A stretch of 64,000 nucleotides of DNA, taken from NCBI GenBank assembly GCA_000827265.1, contig KN834797.1:62001-126000 (forward strand). Direction: 5' to 3'. Position numbers and translations under genes: made by a program. The notes below the pieces were generated by a model. It worked only from the letters and a program-made list of their open reading frames with translations, searched no databases and was not told the DNA's origin. The DNA is from Collybiopsis luxurians FD-317 M1 (lineage: Eukaryota; Basidiomycota; Agaricomycetes; Agaricales; Omphalotaceae). Of this stretch, positions 36,596 through 45,923 are shown piece by piece (position 1 is the first letter of the stretch; each line of letters opens with the position of its first letter).

Positions 36596-37857
36596 GTTAC
36601 TTGTGCTATGTATCTTGTTTATAGTACGTAGGAAAAAGCTATGAAGCTGATGAGCCAACTGCATTGATTTTCGTTACGATTCCCATCGGAGGAATATAAA
36701 TTACGCAAATACTGCTCTTGCTTTCCTTCCAGGGCTAGTAGCTACGGCCTTTGCGGTTTAGCCAATTTTGTGCTTTGAACTTATAAATTTACTAGCCCAT
36801 CTCCACCCACTATTTTCTTCCATCAGAAAACTGTAAATTATCATTGCACTTAAGGGATGCTATCCTATGAAAGCACTCAACACATTTAGAATCCTGCCGA
36901 CATATGAAAGGAGAATCAATAGATATTCATGAAGGAGCCTCCGGGGTCGGGTAGAGACATAGAACTGCAACATTGAATTAGATTGATCATTCACAGTGCA
37001 GCCCGTATATAAACAATATAAAAGCGGTACCGATACCCTCTGCCATTTGTAATCATTTAGACCAAATATATTGCACAGAGCCTCGGTGTTCCCCTGACCG
37101 AAGGGAAGGGAGGGCTTTGTATGCAGCGATCGGCCACGATCTCCCCAAATCTGGCCCCAATAGGCAGGAGTTTCTCACAATATGTTGATGAGATTCGAAT
37201 CGAGGTCGCGTGATAAACCTCCTTTCTTAACTAATACAGTTGACACTTCAGCGCTTAGCCTGAATTTCATCGACAAAATTTTGTCAGTGGCCTCTTCATG
37301 TAATGAGCCATCTGATATACTTTTACTGGCATTCTCATATATCATGCCTAAGCCACTGGTGGCAGTCCATGAGCAAAAAAACAAAGCTCTATGGAACAAG
37401 GGCTGGACCACTAAGGTATAAGACTATTAAGTAGTTATACATTGTATGGATCTGGATGGATTCTGAAGACCAAAGGTGCAACCAAAACTGTGATGAGTCG
37501 GGGATTGCCGCTCCGGCGGCGCTAAGGATTTTTATAACACATATTCCACAGTGGTTAAACCTGTTGGGTGGCCGGCGGGCCGCATATACCGGTAAAATTA
37601 TGCATAGTATGAATAGATGTCTTGATATCCGCATGATTTTCATTGCAACAGACACAAAGTGAATACGTAGATACGGCCGCACGGCCGTTCAAAGAGGATG
37701 ATATACTTTCTGAAAGCTAACATCAAAGACTTACGAACCGCTCCAATCAAATAGATCGTAGCATTAGTTCCGACATCTTGCGGAATATAGAAGAGACTTT
37801 ATGCAATAGTATAAAGGTCATTCTTTGATTGAACTTCTGAGCCAGCCAGACATCCTC
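36596..37857. other. intergenic, promoter of the terpene synthase
   Basis: No gene recognised; short frames on both strands lack motifs. The dyad at 37674-37687 marks the synthase promoter. Confidence 0.5.
37674..37687. promoter_or_regulatory. doubled CGGCCG dyad, terpene synthase promoter
   Basis: CGGCCG-CA-CGGCCG, 171 bp upstream of the synthase ATG. Same spacing as the copies at 20739 and 27277. Confidence 0.72.
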
Positions 37858-39005
37858 ATGGTCACCGTAAACTCAGCATATGTACCAAATGCGGAGGGAA
37901 TAAAGAAGGTAGCTGTAAACGATACTCATACTTTTCTGTTCTTATGATCTTTTGGTACTAGATAAAGAAAGCAGTGCTCGACACTATGGATATCCTGGAC
38001 ATTGACCCTTTGTCAATTCTCCCTTTCGAGAAAACTCCTACATACAAACCATTCTTAGCGGAGTGTGTCGAAGAGGCTCGGAAACGGGGATACCTCGGTG
38101 AAGAGGAAAATCAGGCTTTTAAGGAGAAGCACATTCATATTGGTGCCGCCGTTGGACACTACACATACCTTCATCATAAGAACACTCAAAGTCACGATGT
38201 AGCAGTGCTTTCCTCCCTGCTCATGGCTTTCTACTACTGCATCGACGATTACGGTTTTGAAGCAAAATCTGTGACGGAGTACGGCTCCCGTTTGGTCTCG
38301 GGACGTCCTCAGCTCGAAAAAGGACTAAACGATCTAGCAACGCTGTCCGCTGAGCTCTCGAGTATGTACGATCCAGTAACAGGCGATTTGCTGCGTATGT
38401 CTACACAGGCATATGTGATGGGTAACCATCTCGAACGAGAAATGTGCGGTCTACGCACACAGGTAAGTGTACATTATTTTTAATAAAGATAGGCCTTTCT
38501 CAAGCAATGATTAATTAGTGGGAGGTGAACAAGAACGCACCGCTGTTCCCAACAATAATGAAGACTATTACTTCAGCTGCAACATCGTTATACTTGTTGT
38601 CCTTCCCTTGCAGCGCTCCTGCTACTAGCTATATGCAAACATTGCCGGACGGAATTTGTGTGCACGATACTACGGCGTATGTAATCTATTTCTAGGACCG
38701 TTTCTCCGATCGCTAACGCTTGGATCTTCAGCGATATCATGTCATATTATAAGGAAGCAATCGAAGGGGAGTTCAACCGGGTGGAGCAGACCGCACAGAT
38801 GCATAATATGACAGGCCCTGACATGCTCGAAGAGCTTGTTAAAAACATGAAACTCAGCCACAAGCGAGTTATTGATGTGCTATCAGCTTCTGACCCATCT
38901 GGTAGCCTGGTTTCCTGCTATACGAGCACGATCGTGGGCTTTGTTGTTTTCCAAGCCCTACATCCTCGGTACAAGATCAAGGATTTCAATATCTTCAGCT
39001 TTTAA
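37858..39005 (+). CDS. trichodiene-synthase-like terpene cyclase
   Basis: Four exons in phase: 37858-37908, 37962-38462, 38519-38676, 38732-39005, giving 327 residues. It belongs to the class I terpene synthase fold, resembling the trichodiene synthase (TRI5-like) branch by the spacing from the Asp-rich motif to the metal-binding motif, the helix ADIMSYYKEAIEGEFN, and the end GFVVFQALHPRYKI, where RY is a family pair. These enzymes ionise farnesyl diphosphate with Mg2+ and cyclise it in the cytosol. The first metal motif reads CIDDYGFE (D112, D113). The second (NSE) motif reads ADIMSYYKE at 237-245, with Ala where Asn is expected. That Ala codon spans intron 3, so the splice choice matters, but only this junction keeps phase. 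TRI5 is somewhat longer (about 375 residues). Product unknown. Context: three P450s, two GMC oxidases and an AKR. Confidence 0.82.
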
Positions 39006-39753
39006 CAGGTTGATAGCACGCACCAATTAATCACGGCTACAGGGCACAGTTAAATGTGGAAGCTGTGGGACAATTTGTACGCGGAGAGCATGATATAGAT
39101 TACTGCAATCAACAATAGAAAAAATAGTATTGTAAAATTAATAGGGAAAACCTTTTGGAGCAGTGGGATAGCCTTGAGTTTATCTTACTGAAGTTTGAAT
39201 TAATACTGGCCACTTTTTATGTAGAGTTCTTATTGTAATGCATTTACGTGTTCGCAATTATCGATCTCCTTTTAGTTTTTGTCCTTCTCTCCTCTTTCCC
39301 TACCTCTCCGGCGTATATATGTATATATACTCAATGCTGATACACGTACACGAACGTTCCAACTCAAACGCAGATCCGAATACTTGACCTAATCAAGAGT
39401 CCATCCCGCGCACATGGAAGAAACTGTATTATAACCAACACACAAAAGGAGATGCCAGATGGGTATTGGGGGAGATGAGGTCAAGCACGTCCGGAACCAG
39501 GGTTAAGATTAGAGAACATTCCACCTGGACGCTCGTTCGGGTGCGATGCAAGTGCGGAAACGAGCGTGGATAACTGGTGTGACAATGATGGCTGCTATTC
39601 CATTCAAAGTCGAGAGGGAAGTTAGGGACCCATTGATATATTGTATTTGAGACCACCTGCTGTACTGAATATGACATTATATACAAATTGCTCAGAGCTT
39701 TTTTGAGTTTTATACCCTCGAATTCATGCTGTATTCCAAACGTATACATTTTA
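39006..39753. other. intergenic, no gene seen
   Basis: 3' flank of the synthase and left edge of the retroelement relic. A minus frame at 39429-39749 has no recognisable domain. Confidence 0.5.
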
Positions 39754-42271
39754 CTAATGGTAATTACTACAACATTCCACTACCGGCGAAGCCCCACTCA
39801 AGATTGCAAAGACAAACCGAAGATCTTCTTTAAAAAAGACAAGACTTAATAAAAAAACAATGACTATGAAGGAGGACTCCCTGGCACACTCTCCAGTCCA
39901 GAAACACAGTGAGTTCTGCTGTGTGGGTTGCACTGAATAAGCTGCTGAGATGTCGAATGTTGCAACTGTCGGGCAGAGAGAGAATAAGATCCACTGCATC
40001 TGCAAATGTCCCCCACTCAGTTGGAAAGTTGTTGGAATTGATTCTGGCATTCACTGATGGAATCAAAGAGGTCCGAGGATATGACATATCCTGTAAAAGT
40101 TGGAATGAGTCAGTGCTGGGCTTGGGAACCTGCCCAAGTGGCAAAGTATAAAAGGGTCCAATGATGGACTCTAACTTGGATGGGGTATAGGAATGAGAGA
40201 AACACCCAGCAGCCTGCTCCTGAGCAATATAGTTTGAGGTGAAGGAAGGATTGAGACCAGAAGAATGATGATTTTTGAAATAAATGTGAGTGTGAGAGGG
40301 AGCCTCTCACACCCACATCAAAGCCATTGACCACACCCTCAATGATATGTTTCCAATCAGTGAGCAAGCTGAACTCCTCCAAGCGGGAGATCAGCTTCTC
40401 TGCAACCAAGGGAGTTGTGACCTGACATGGGTCAGATGCCATGAGTGCAGTTTCTGGCACCATGGTCTGAAGGTCCACACAAGGAGCATTCATGTGAGCC
40501 AGGACATTCAACCCAAGAACAGGTGGAGGAGCAAGCAAAGACAAAGCAAATTGGTCTTCCAGAAGAGGAGATGAGTTTATTTAGATATTTCTGGTCATTG
40601 GCGAGCTTTGTGCATTGCTGTCCTGTGATAGTTTTGTATGTGGAGCAGCTAGATGGGTGACACCCAGCTGCTCTGCAATGAAAGCACTGGCCATTATCTC
40701 GCTGGTATGGGGTTGTACCTGCAGTGCGAGACCTTGGTGTACTTCCAGACTGACCCAACAGAGAAGAGGATAAGAGTGCACACATGTTGACCTTCAGCTG
40801 GTTTTCGCTGTCCTGGAAAGCCAGCTGAGAACAGACCACTTCAAGGCAATGGTGGTCATACACACTAATGTCCAGACTCTCCTGGGACAAAACTGCCTGG
40901 CAGAAATTGATGTTGTAGGCCATGGCTAGATGCCAGGAGATGGCACTACCAATGCTCACACAGTTAACACAGTGCTTTTTCCAAAGATCACCCATAACAT
41001 CTCCATGGATTTTAGCAACTGTTAAGGCAAGAAGCTCAAGACAGCTTCTCCATTCGATAGGATCAATGTCCAGTTCACCTGTCCGGTCTGCCTGCACTTC
41101 GGCTGCTACTAGAGCACCTGAGATAGGGTCAAGCAATAAAGAAGTGACCGCCTTCAAGATGGCACAGGTCTTCGTTTGTAAAAGAGTAAGTGGAACATAA
41201 TCATACTTGCCAACCAAACAAAAGACTTTAGCCGGAACACCTGTGAAAGGTATGGAATGAGCCACCATTCCCAAAAAAGTATAAGTAGTCAACATAGAAA
41301 CAAGCCACACTAGAGTGTTGTTGCCTATGCCTGTAAGCAAAACTGGCCAGGTGCCCACCACCCTGAGGATAAGAGGGTCTGCAGCCCAACAGTAAACATT
41401 GCCAAAGGGCAGCATCACAACACAGGTGGCATCACAACATAGGTAGCATTGCACTGCAGGTGCCCTCATAAACAAGCTGCATCACCCAGGTAGAACAGCA
41501 AGCGGAGCAATGAAGCTCATGGCAAAATGGAAATAGACTCACCGAATTCAAATGGGTTCCTACTGAACCCAAAACTACCATTGGTGTATTCACTGTCAGT
41601 TTACCGCCACCTGATGCCAGGGCCATCCCAGTGCCTCTAATTCCAGCCTCAATGCAAGCCGCAATATGAGTCTCCAAATCTTTTTGACTGGTAAAGAATA
41701 CACCCTGTGCCAGCATGATAGGAGTTGAATGTGCAGTGCTCTGGCCTATGCTATCTGATCATCCAGTCTGTGGCCCCTGAGATTGGGTTGAAGGTTGAGC
41801 CTGAAGAGTCAGAGAAGCAGAGTTCTGGGAAGGCTGGGGCTGGGCTGACAACAGTGGGCTGTGAGGTTGAGTAGCAGGATAGATCTGACCTAAGGAAGAC
41901 TGGGGAGGCAGCAGAAGGCGGGATTCTGAGCCTGGGGGAGCAGAACCAGCTTGATTGTCAGCTGAGCCTCCTGAGACCAAAGAAGAGAAAGGGCAATACA
42001 ATTGCTGAACCTTGGAAGGAATTCCTGTAGACAATGGGCTCGTGCCAGTGTCTGATGCCGAAGCAGCACCTTGCATTGATGTTGAGGAAGCAACTCTGGG
42101 CATCATGAGATTGGCTAGATGAGGAGGAGGGCCATTGTGAGCTGGCGGAACTCCATCACTTACTGAGTTGGAATGATAGAAATAGCGTATAGGATTAGGG
42201 AGTGTAAGATATCTGAGAAAGAAGCAAAAGATTGCTTGTCGACTCGACGCTATGTGAGGGCAGTGAGACAA
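39754..42271 (-). pseudogene. DIRS/Ngaro-like retroelement relic (gag-like and RT start)
   Basis: Read on the minus strand. First comes a Pro/Ser/Gln-rich segment (42271-41762) broken by a TGA at 41759-41761, then SQKDLETHIAACIEAG and HLNS with a possible GTGAGT intron. A gag-like protein (to 40432) follows, with CFHCRAAGCHPSSC and a second Cys/His cluster CSLCGPSDHGARNC. A shifted frame has KLISRLEEFSLLTDW and GFDVGVRG, then TLPLGQVPKPS, MSYPRTSLIPSVNARI, FPTEWGTFADAVDLILSLP and, after another shift, ATFDISAAYSVQPTQQNSLCFW, which is the reverse-transcriptase start typical of fungal DIRS/Ngaro-type elements. The catalytic RT core, RNase H and tyrosine recombinase are missing. The class is assigned from memory of those motifs. 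Confidence 0.65.
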
Positions 42272-42377
42272 CTGGGAGGAGCAGTAGCAAGAAGTGAATA
42301 GCTTCCATCTCTTCGCTACTGCTCAACTGGATGTTGACACTGAGTGTCCTTTCTTAGCTCAGCATCTGACACATGCG

Positions 42378-42416
42378 AATGACAGGCGCATGTACTAACT
42401 GATATACTACCAGGGA
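42378..42416 (-). pseudogene. tRNA-Asp 5' half (truncated)
   Basis: It matches tRNA-Asp from the acceptor 5' strand through the anticodon (GTC) and the first intron bases, with two substitutions, then stops. The 3' half is absent. The break falls at the intron position, about 100 bp from the retroelement relic. The sequence beyond its 5' end is a duplicated flank shared with the copies at 42842 and 53605. Confidence 0.8.
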
Positions 42417-42785
42417 TTGAATTAATTGAATTAAGGTGATCTATGGTGTGTACCGTTACCTATATTTGAATCAGGATATCACGCAAGACTCTGTCTCAAG
42501 TTGGGCGGGCAGGGGAGAGAACAAATCATGGGCATGGGCATGTAAAAAGAAGATTCTATATTACCCAGTAAGATGTCTCTCTGCTCTGCTCTCCTCCCCT
42601 CCCTCTTGGAGACCCAAAGGGACCACACTTGCATACTACAACAACGTAGCCAACTTATGACAATGGGGTGGGAGGGCCTCTCTTGTCTCTCATCTCGCAA
42701 AGGCCTATCATCTTTTACACTCCCACTATGTCACCTATAACACCTCCACCGCTAGCGACTAGGTATGAGTTGACAGGTAAATGAA
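42417..42785. repeat. tRNA-flank duplication, copy 1
   Basis: It resembles 42940-43175 and 53700-54060: each follows a tRNA-Asp 5' end and contains ATGGGCATGGGCATG or a close variant, AGAAGATTCTA, an AAAGGGACCACACTTG-like block (absent or altered in places) and, in copies 1 and 3, CACTATGTCACCTATAACAC. It is a segmental duplication unit carrying a tRNA gene and its upstream sequence. Confidence 0.8.
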
Positions 42786-42841
42786 GAAAAAACAAATAAA
42801 TAGGAACCAAGCAAAAAAAGACACAATGCAAGAATACAGAT

Positions 42842-42939
42842 CTCCCTGGCTGGGAGTCGAACCCAGCTTTCGCGCGAAATCACCATCCATGATGTATCAT
42901 TATGACAGGCGCGTGTACTAACCGATATACTACCAGGGA
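42842..42939 (-). tRNA. tRNA-Asp(GTC), 26 nt intron
   Basis: A full cloverleaf: acceptor TCCCTGG/CCAGGGA with discriminator G, D arm GTAT/GTAC, anticodon stem CGCGC/GCGCG, loop CTGTCA plus C38, T arm CTGGG/CCCAG with TTCGACT. The intron lies after position 37. An A-rich stretch on the plus strand (42814) supplies the terminator T-run. Confidence 0.93.
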
Positions 42940-43175
42940 TTGCATGAAAGTGCTCTACAGTGTATAGCGTTACCTATATTCGAATCAGGATATCATGCTA
43001 GACTCCGTCTTAAGTCGGGCGGGTGGGCGAGAGAGACGAATCATGGGCATGGGCATGTAAAGAGAAGATTCTACGTTATCCAGTAACATGTCTCTGCTCT
43101 GCTCTGTTCCCTCCTGGAGACCAAAGGGACCACACTTGGCGGCTTGAGTACTAGAACTGCGTGCGTGCCAACTTT
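42940..43175. repeat. tRNA-flank duplication, copy 2 (shorter)
   Basis: Same unit as at 42417-42785, ending soon after the AAAGGGACCACACTTGG block, next to the 3' end of the sterol methyltransferase gene. Confidence 0.75.
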
Positions 43176-43290
43176 GCTGTCGAGAAGCATTGATTGTAAA
43201 TTCCAGTTGTATCTTTTTTACTAGGCTATGCACCAAGTGTACGTAAGGACATCTAATAGCTCTGAACGAAGTTATGACTACAAGGGTCAT

Positions 43291-44505
43291 CTAATTAATA
43301 GGTTTTCTGCCAACCATAAGATACATCGGTGTGAACAACTTTTGCTGACCTCCCTTTATCAAGCTGGTCTGGGCGATTTTGAGTGCAGCGCCGACCTCAA
43401 TCGTTCCCCTTGGCAAGACACCGACCAACTCCAATATCCAGAAAATATTGTGCATAACAAACATACCGAGCCAGGCCGTCCTCCAGACTGTGAACCAATC
43501 CATAACGGTCTGAGCTTTCCTGTAGTCGCCTTCGAGGGGATAATACCACTCGACATAGTCATTCCTTTCGGCAAGGTCTTCCTCGTACTCGACTTCGAAT
43601 CCAACGTTTTTCACTGCTTGACGGGCGACATGGAGAGGACGCATTTCAGGGATACCATTGCCTAGTTCAATTTCGTGTGCAAGAGCCTTGTGTGAAGGGA
43701 TGGAAGGGTCCCAAGCGTCTGTCATGCACCATTCGTAAACTCCAAACTGGACGCAGACGCTGTTACTTTATGAAAAGATAAGGGTAATTTTTCTGAGTAC
43801 TTACGACGCCTCCGGGTTTCAGAACCTTGTATATCTGGCTATACACACCTTCGAAAGATGGCGCGTGGACGGTCGCTTCAATAGCATAAACTATAAGGCG
43901 CATTTTAGTCAATAAGATGTCAAGCGGAATTGCCAACTAACCAGCATCGAAACTAGCCTCGCCAAACTGTTCAACGAGCTTCATAAAGTCGCCTTTGACA
44001 AATGTGAGCTGTCCTTCCATGCCCATTCTTTTGGTATACTTCCTAGCTCTGTTCACTTGGTACTCGTTATTATTGAGACCGACCAACTCTCCCGCATCTG
44101 TGAAGATGGCAATCTCCCTCGCAGGACCGCCTACACCGCAGCCGACATCGAGTACTCTCATTCCTGGCTGAATTCCCATTTTGGCAGCGAGGAAGTGTTC
44201 ATGTCGGGCATGGGAGCTAGCAAACGACTCTCCTTTGTAGAAACGGGAGAAATGAAAAGACTGGGCCCATCCCCACTCGTATAAATCAGTCGCACCGTCG
44301 TAATAGCCTGGTAACAAACGCGGTCTATTATTCTGAGATTTACTGAAGGAGAACAAATCATACCGTTTACCACTTCGGTATAACTATCCAGCCTGTTAGC
44401 GCTGTCGGTTTCGCCTTCTTTTGAGCTATCCTTTTGCCAGAACTTGGTATAGTTTTGGATACGAGAGTCTGAGCGACCGTCAGCATGAACTTTTCCATTT
44501 TCCAT
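43291..44505 (-). CDS. ERG6: sterol 24-C-methyltransferase
   Basis: Four exons in phase: 44505-44364, 44307-43942, 43890-43805, 43746-43291, giving 349 residues. It transfers a methyl group from S-adenosylmethionine to C-24 of the sterol side chain in ergosterol synthesis (ER, lipid droplets). The sequence shows the sterol-binding block [19 protein letters not shown], the SAM motif [55 protein letters not shown] and the end [13 protein letters not shown]. It is slightly shorter than yeast Erg6 (383). The start is the ATG that opens [15 protein letters not shown]. It lies inside the tRNA-Asp repeat region between a retroelement relic and a Ty3 element and shows no damage. There is no sign that it belongs to the terpene cluster; it is a single housekeeping gene. 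Confidence 0.95.
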
Positions 44506-44544
44506 GGCAATTGCGAGAGAGAAGGAAGGGATTTTAAAGTGGAC

Positions 44545-44700
44545 TGTGGCGCGACCTTTCCTTAAATCGAGTGGATGAAAAAAAAAAAAATGAGAACGGT
44601 GGCACGACCTTTTTCTCAATCGAATAAATGAGACAAATACGGGAATGGTGTCACGACTTTTTTTTAATCAAGTGGATTGAAAAAAAAATCTAAGAATGGT
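44545..44700. repeat. three ~50 bp tandem repeats upstream of ERG6
   Basis: Three consecutive units share TGGCGCGACCT / TGGCACGACCT / TGTCACGACTT, then a T-run, TCAATCGA or variant, an A-rich block and GAACGG or GAATGG. The array begins about 40 bp upstream of the ERG6 ATG, in its likely promoter/5' UTR. Confidence 0.75.
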
Positions 44701-45375
44701 TCGAGCCCATAATTTTTATCAATATGGATCATGTGTCAATAGTCGCTGTGTCCAATGACACCAGGTAGATGAATGACTTTGTTTCCCCGTATAATGTAAG
44801 GAAAGTTAGGTCAAGAGGTGATTCGGGCGCCGAGCATTTTAGTAAGAAGGCTGCAATTACGGAAAGGTTGTGAGATGAAGTCGATGACAATCGACGTGAT
44901 GAGCCTAGACCATACATAAGGAGAGTCAGTATGGAGCCAGTATGTAAACCGATGAATCCGAGCATTGTTTAATCCGCGCGCCAGATCTAGTCTTCGTCAT
45001 ACGCCAGCTTCTACCTGGGGATTTTCCCCGAGGTCTCCCGTGTTTGAAGGATGGGATATCCCATACGGGACGGCGCTGGTATCATTTTTCCCGCTGGTTA
45101 CAAATTTGAAGAGCAGCGGCGGATTGGCGAATTGGCAGGGGCACTGGGATCAGACGGCCCGTAATGCCTCTTTGTCTTGTAAGTAACTTATATCTAGTAA
45201 GTGAAAAAGGAAATTCGCTTGGGTTTCTATTCACTTGGGTATCTGGCTGGAGTCAGATTTCGTTATGAGAGAATCCAGCCTTGAGGCTCATCCTGGTGCA
45301 CCAAATTTTTTTTTTTTTCATTTCTTCAATGCTCCGGCAATTTGAGCTTTTTGTTCCATTGTTGTCTTATGGGAG
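44701..45375. other. intergenic, no gene seen
   Basis: Between the repeat array and the Ty3 insertion. An open frame at 44965-45186 has no motif. Confidence 0.45.
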
Positions 45376-45380
45376 TGTAG

Positions 45381-45638
45381 TGTAAACGTTCCGTTTACTC
45401 GATACGCATATACTTACCATTCTCAGATGTTTACGTATATTTATATACCGCCGAAGCCTCCGGCTTCTTATATATAGTTAGTTACCTACTGTAGACGTCT
45501 CTCTTCTTCTTACCCTCATCATCTCCTTCTTCCATCTCTCCTCCTTTGTGTAGTACATCCTCTGAATACCAATCCGTGTGTCACACAAGCATTGACCCCA
45601 TAAGTGTGAGTGTTACGTCCATACTAAGGACATTTCCA
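45381..45638 (+). repeat. 5' LTR
   Basis: 258 bp, about 97% identical to the 3' LTR: eight substitutions, no indel. It has a TATATATAG promoter-like box near 45470. Five CpG sites present in the 3' LTR read TpG or CpA here. Confidence 0.96.
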
Positions 45639-45923
45639 CTTTTTTTTGTGTGTCCTTCTACGAGATACGCGGCTTCACAGTCTTTGTACTATCTCCTTAT
45701 CTTCTCCTTTGACCTCGCCCAAGGGCCTGACCGAGCATATACTCAACTTGCCCGAAGACATTTTCAGTCGTCCCTCTTTGAACCATGTCTATCCTACCTG
45801 GGAGAAATCTCCATACTAGTTCTACCTTTCCCTTGTTACACACGTCGCTCTCACTCTATAACACGTCTTAAAACACCTGTCATTTTAACTTGCTCATAAC
45901 CCGTTCTTCCTAGTCTCATTCTC

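Noticed and set aside
44690..44710. GGTTCGAGCCC, B-box-like
   Set aside because: It is part of the degenerate end of the ERG6 upstream tandem repeats; no cloverleaf forms.
45638..45665. Possible self-priming site (AAGGACA ... TGTCCTT) at the 5' LTR edge
   Set aside because: The inverted match is only 7 bp and lies a dozen bases beyond the LTR end; not enough to claim a priming mechanism.
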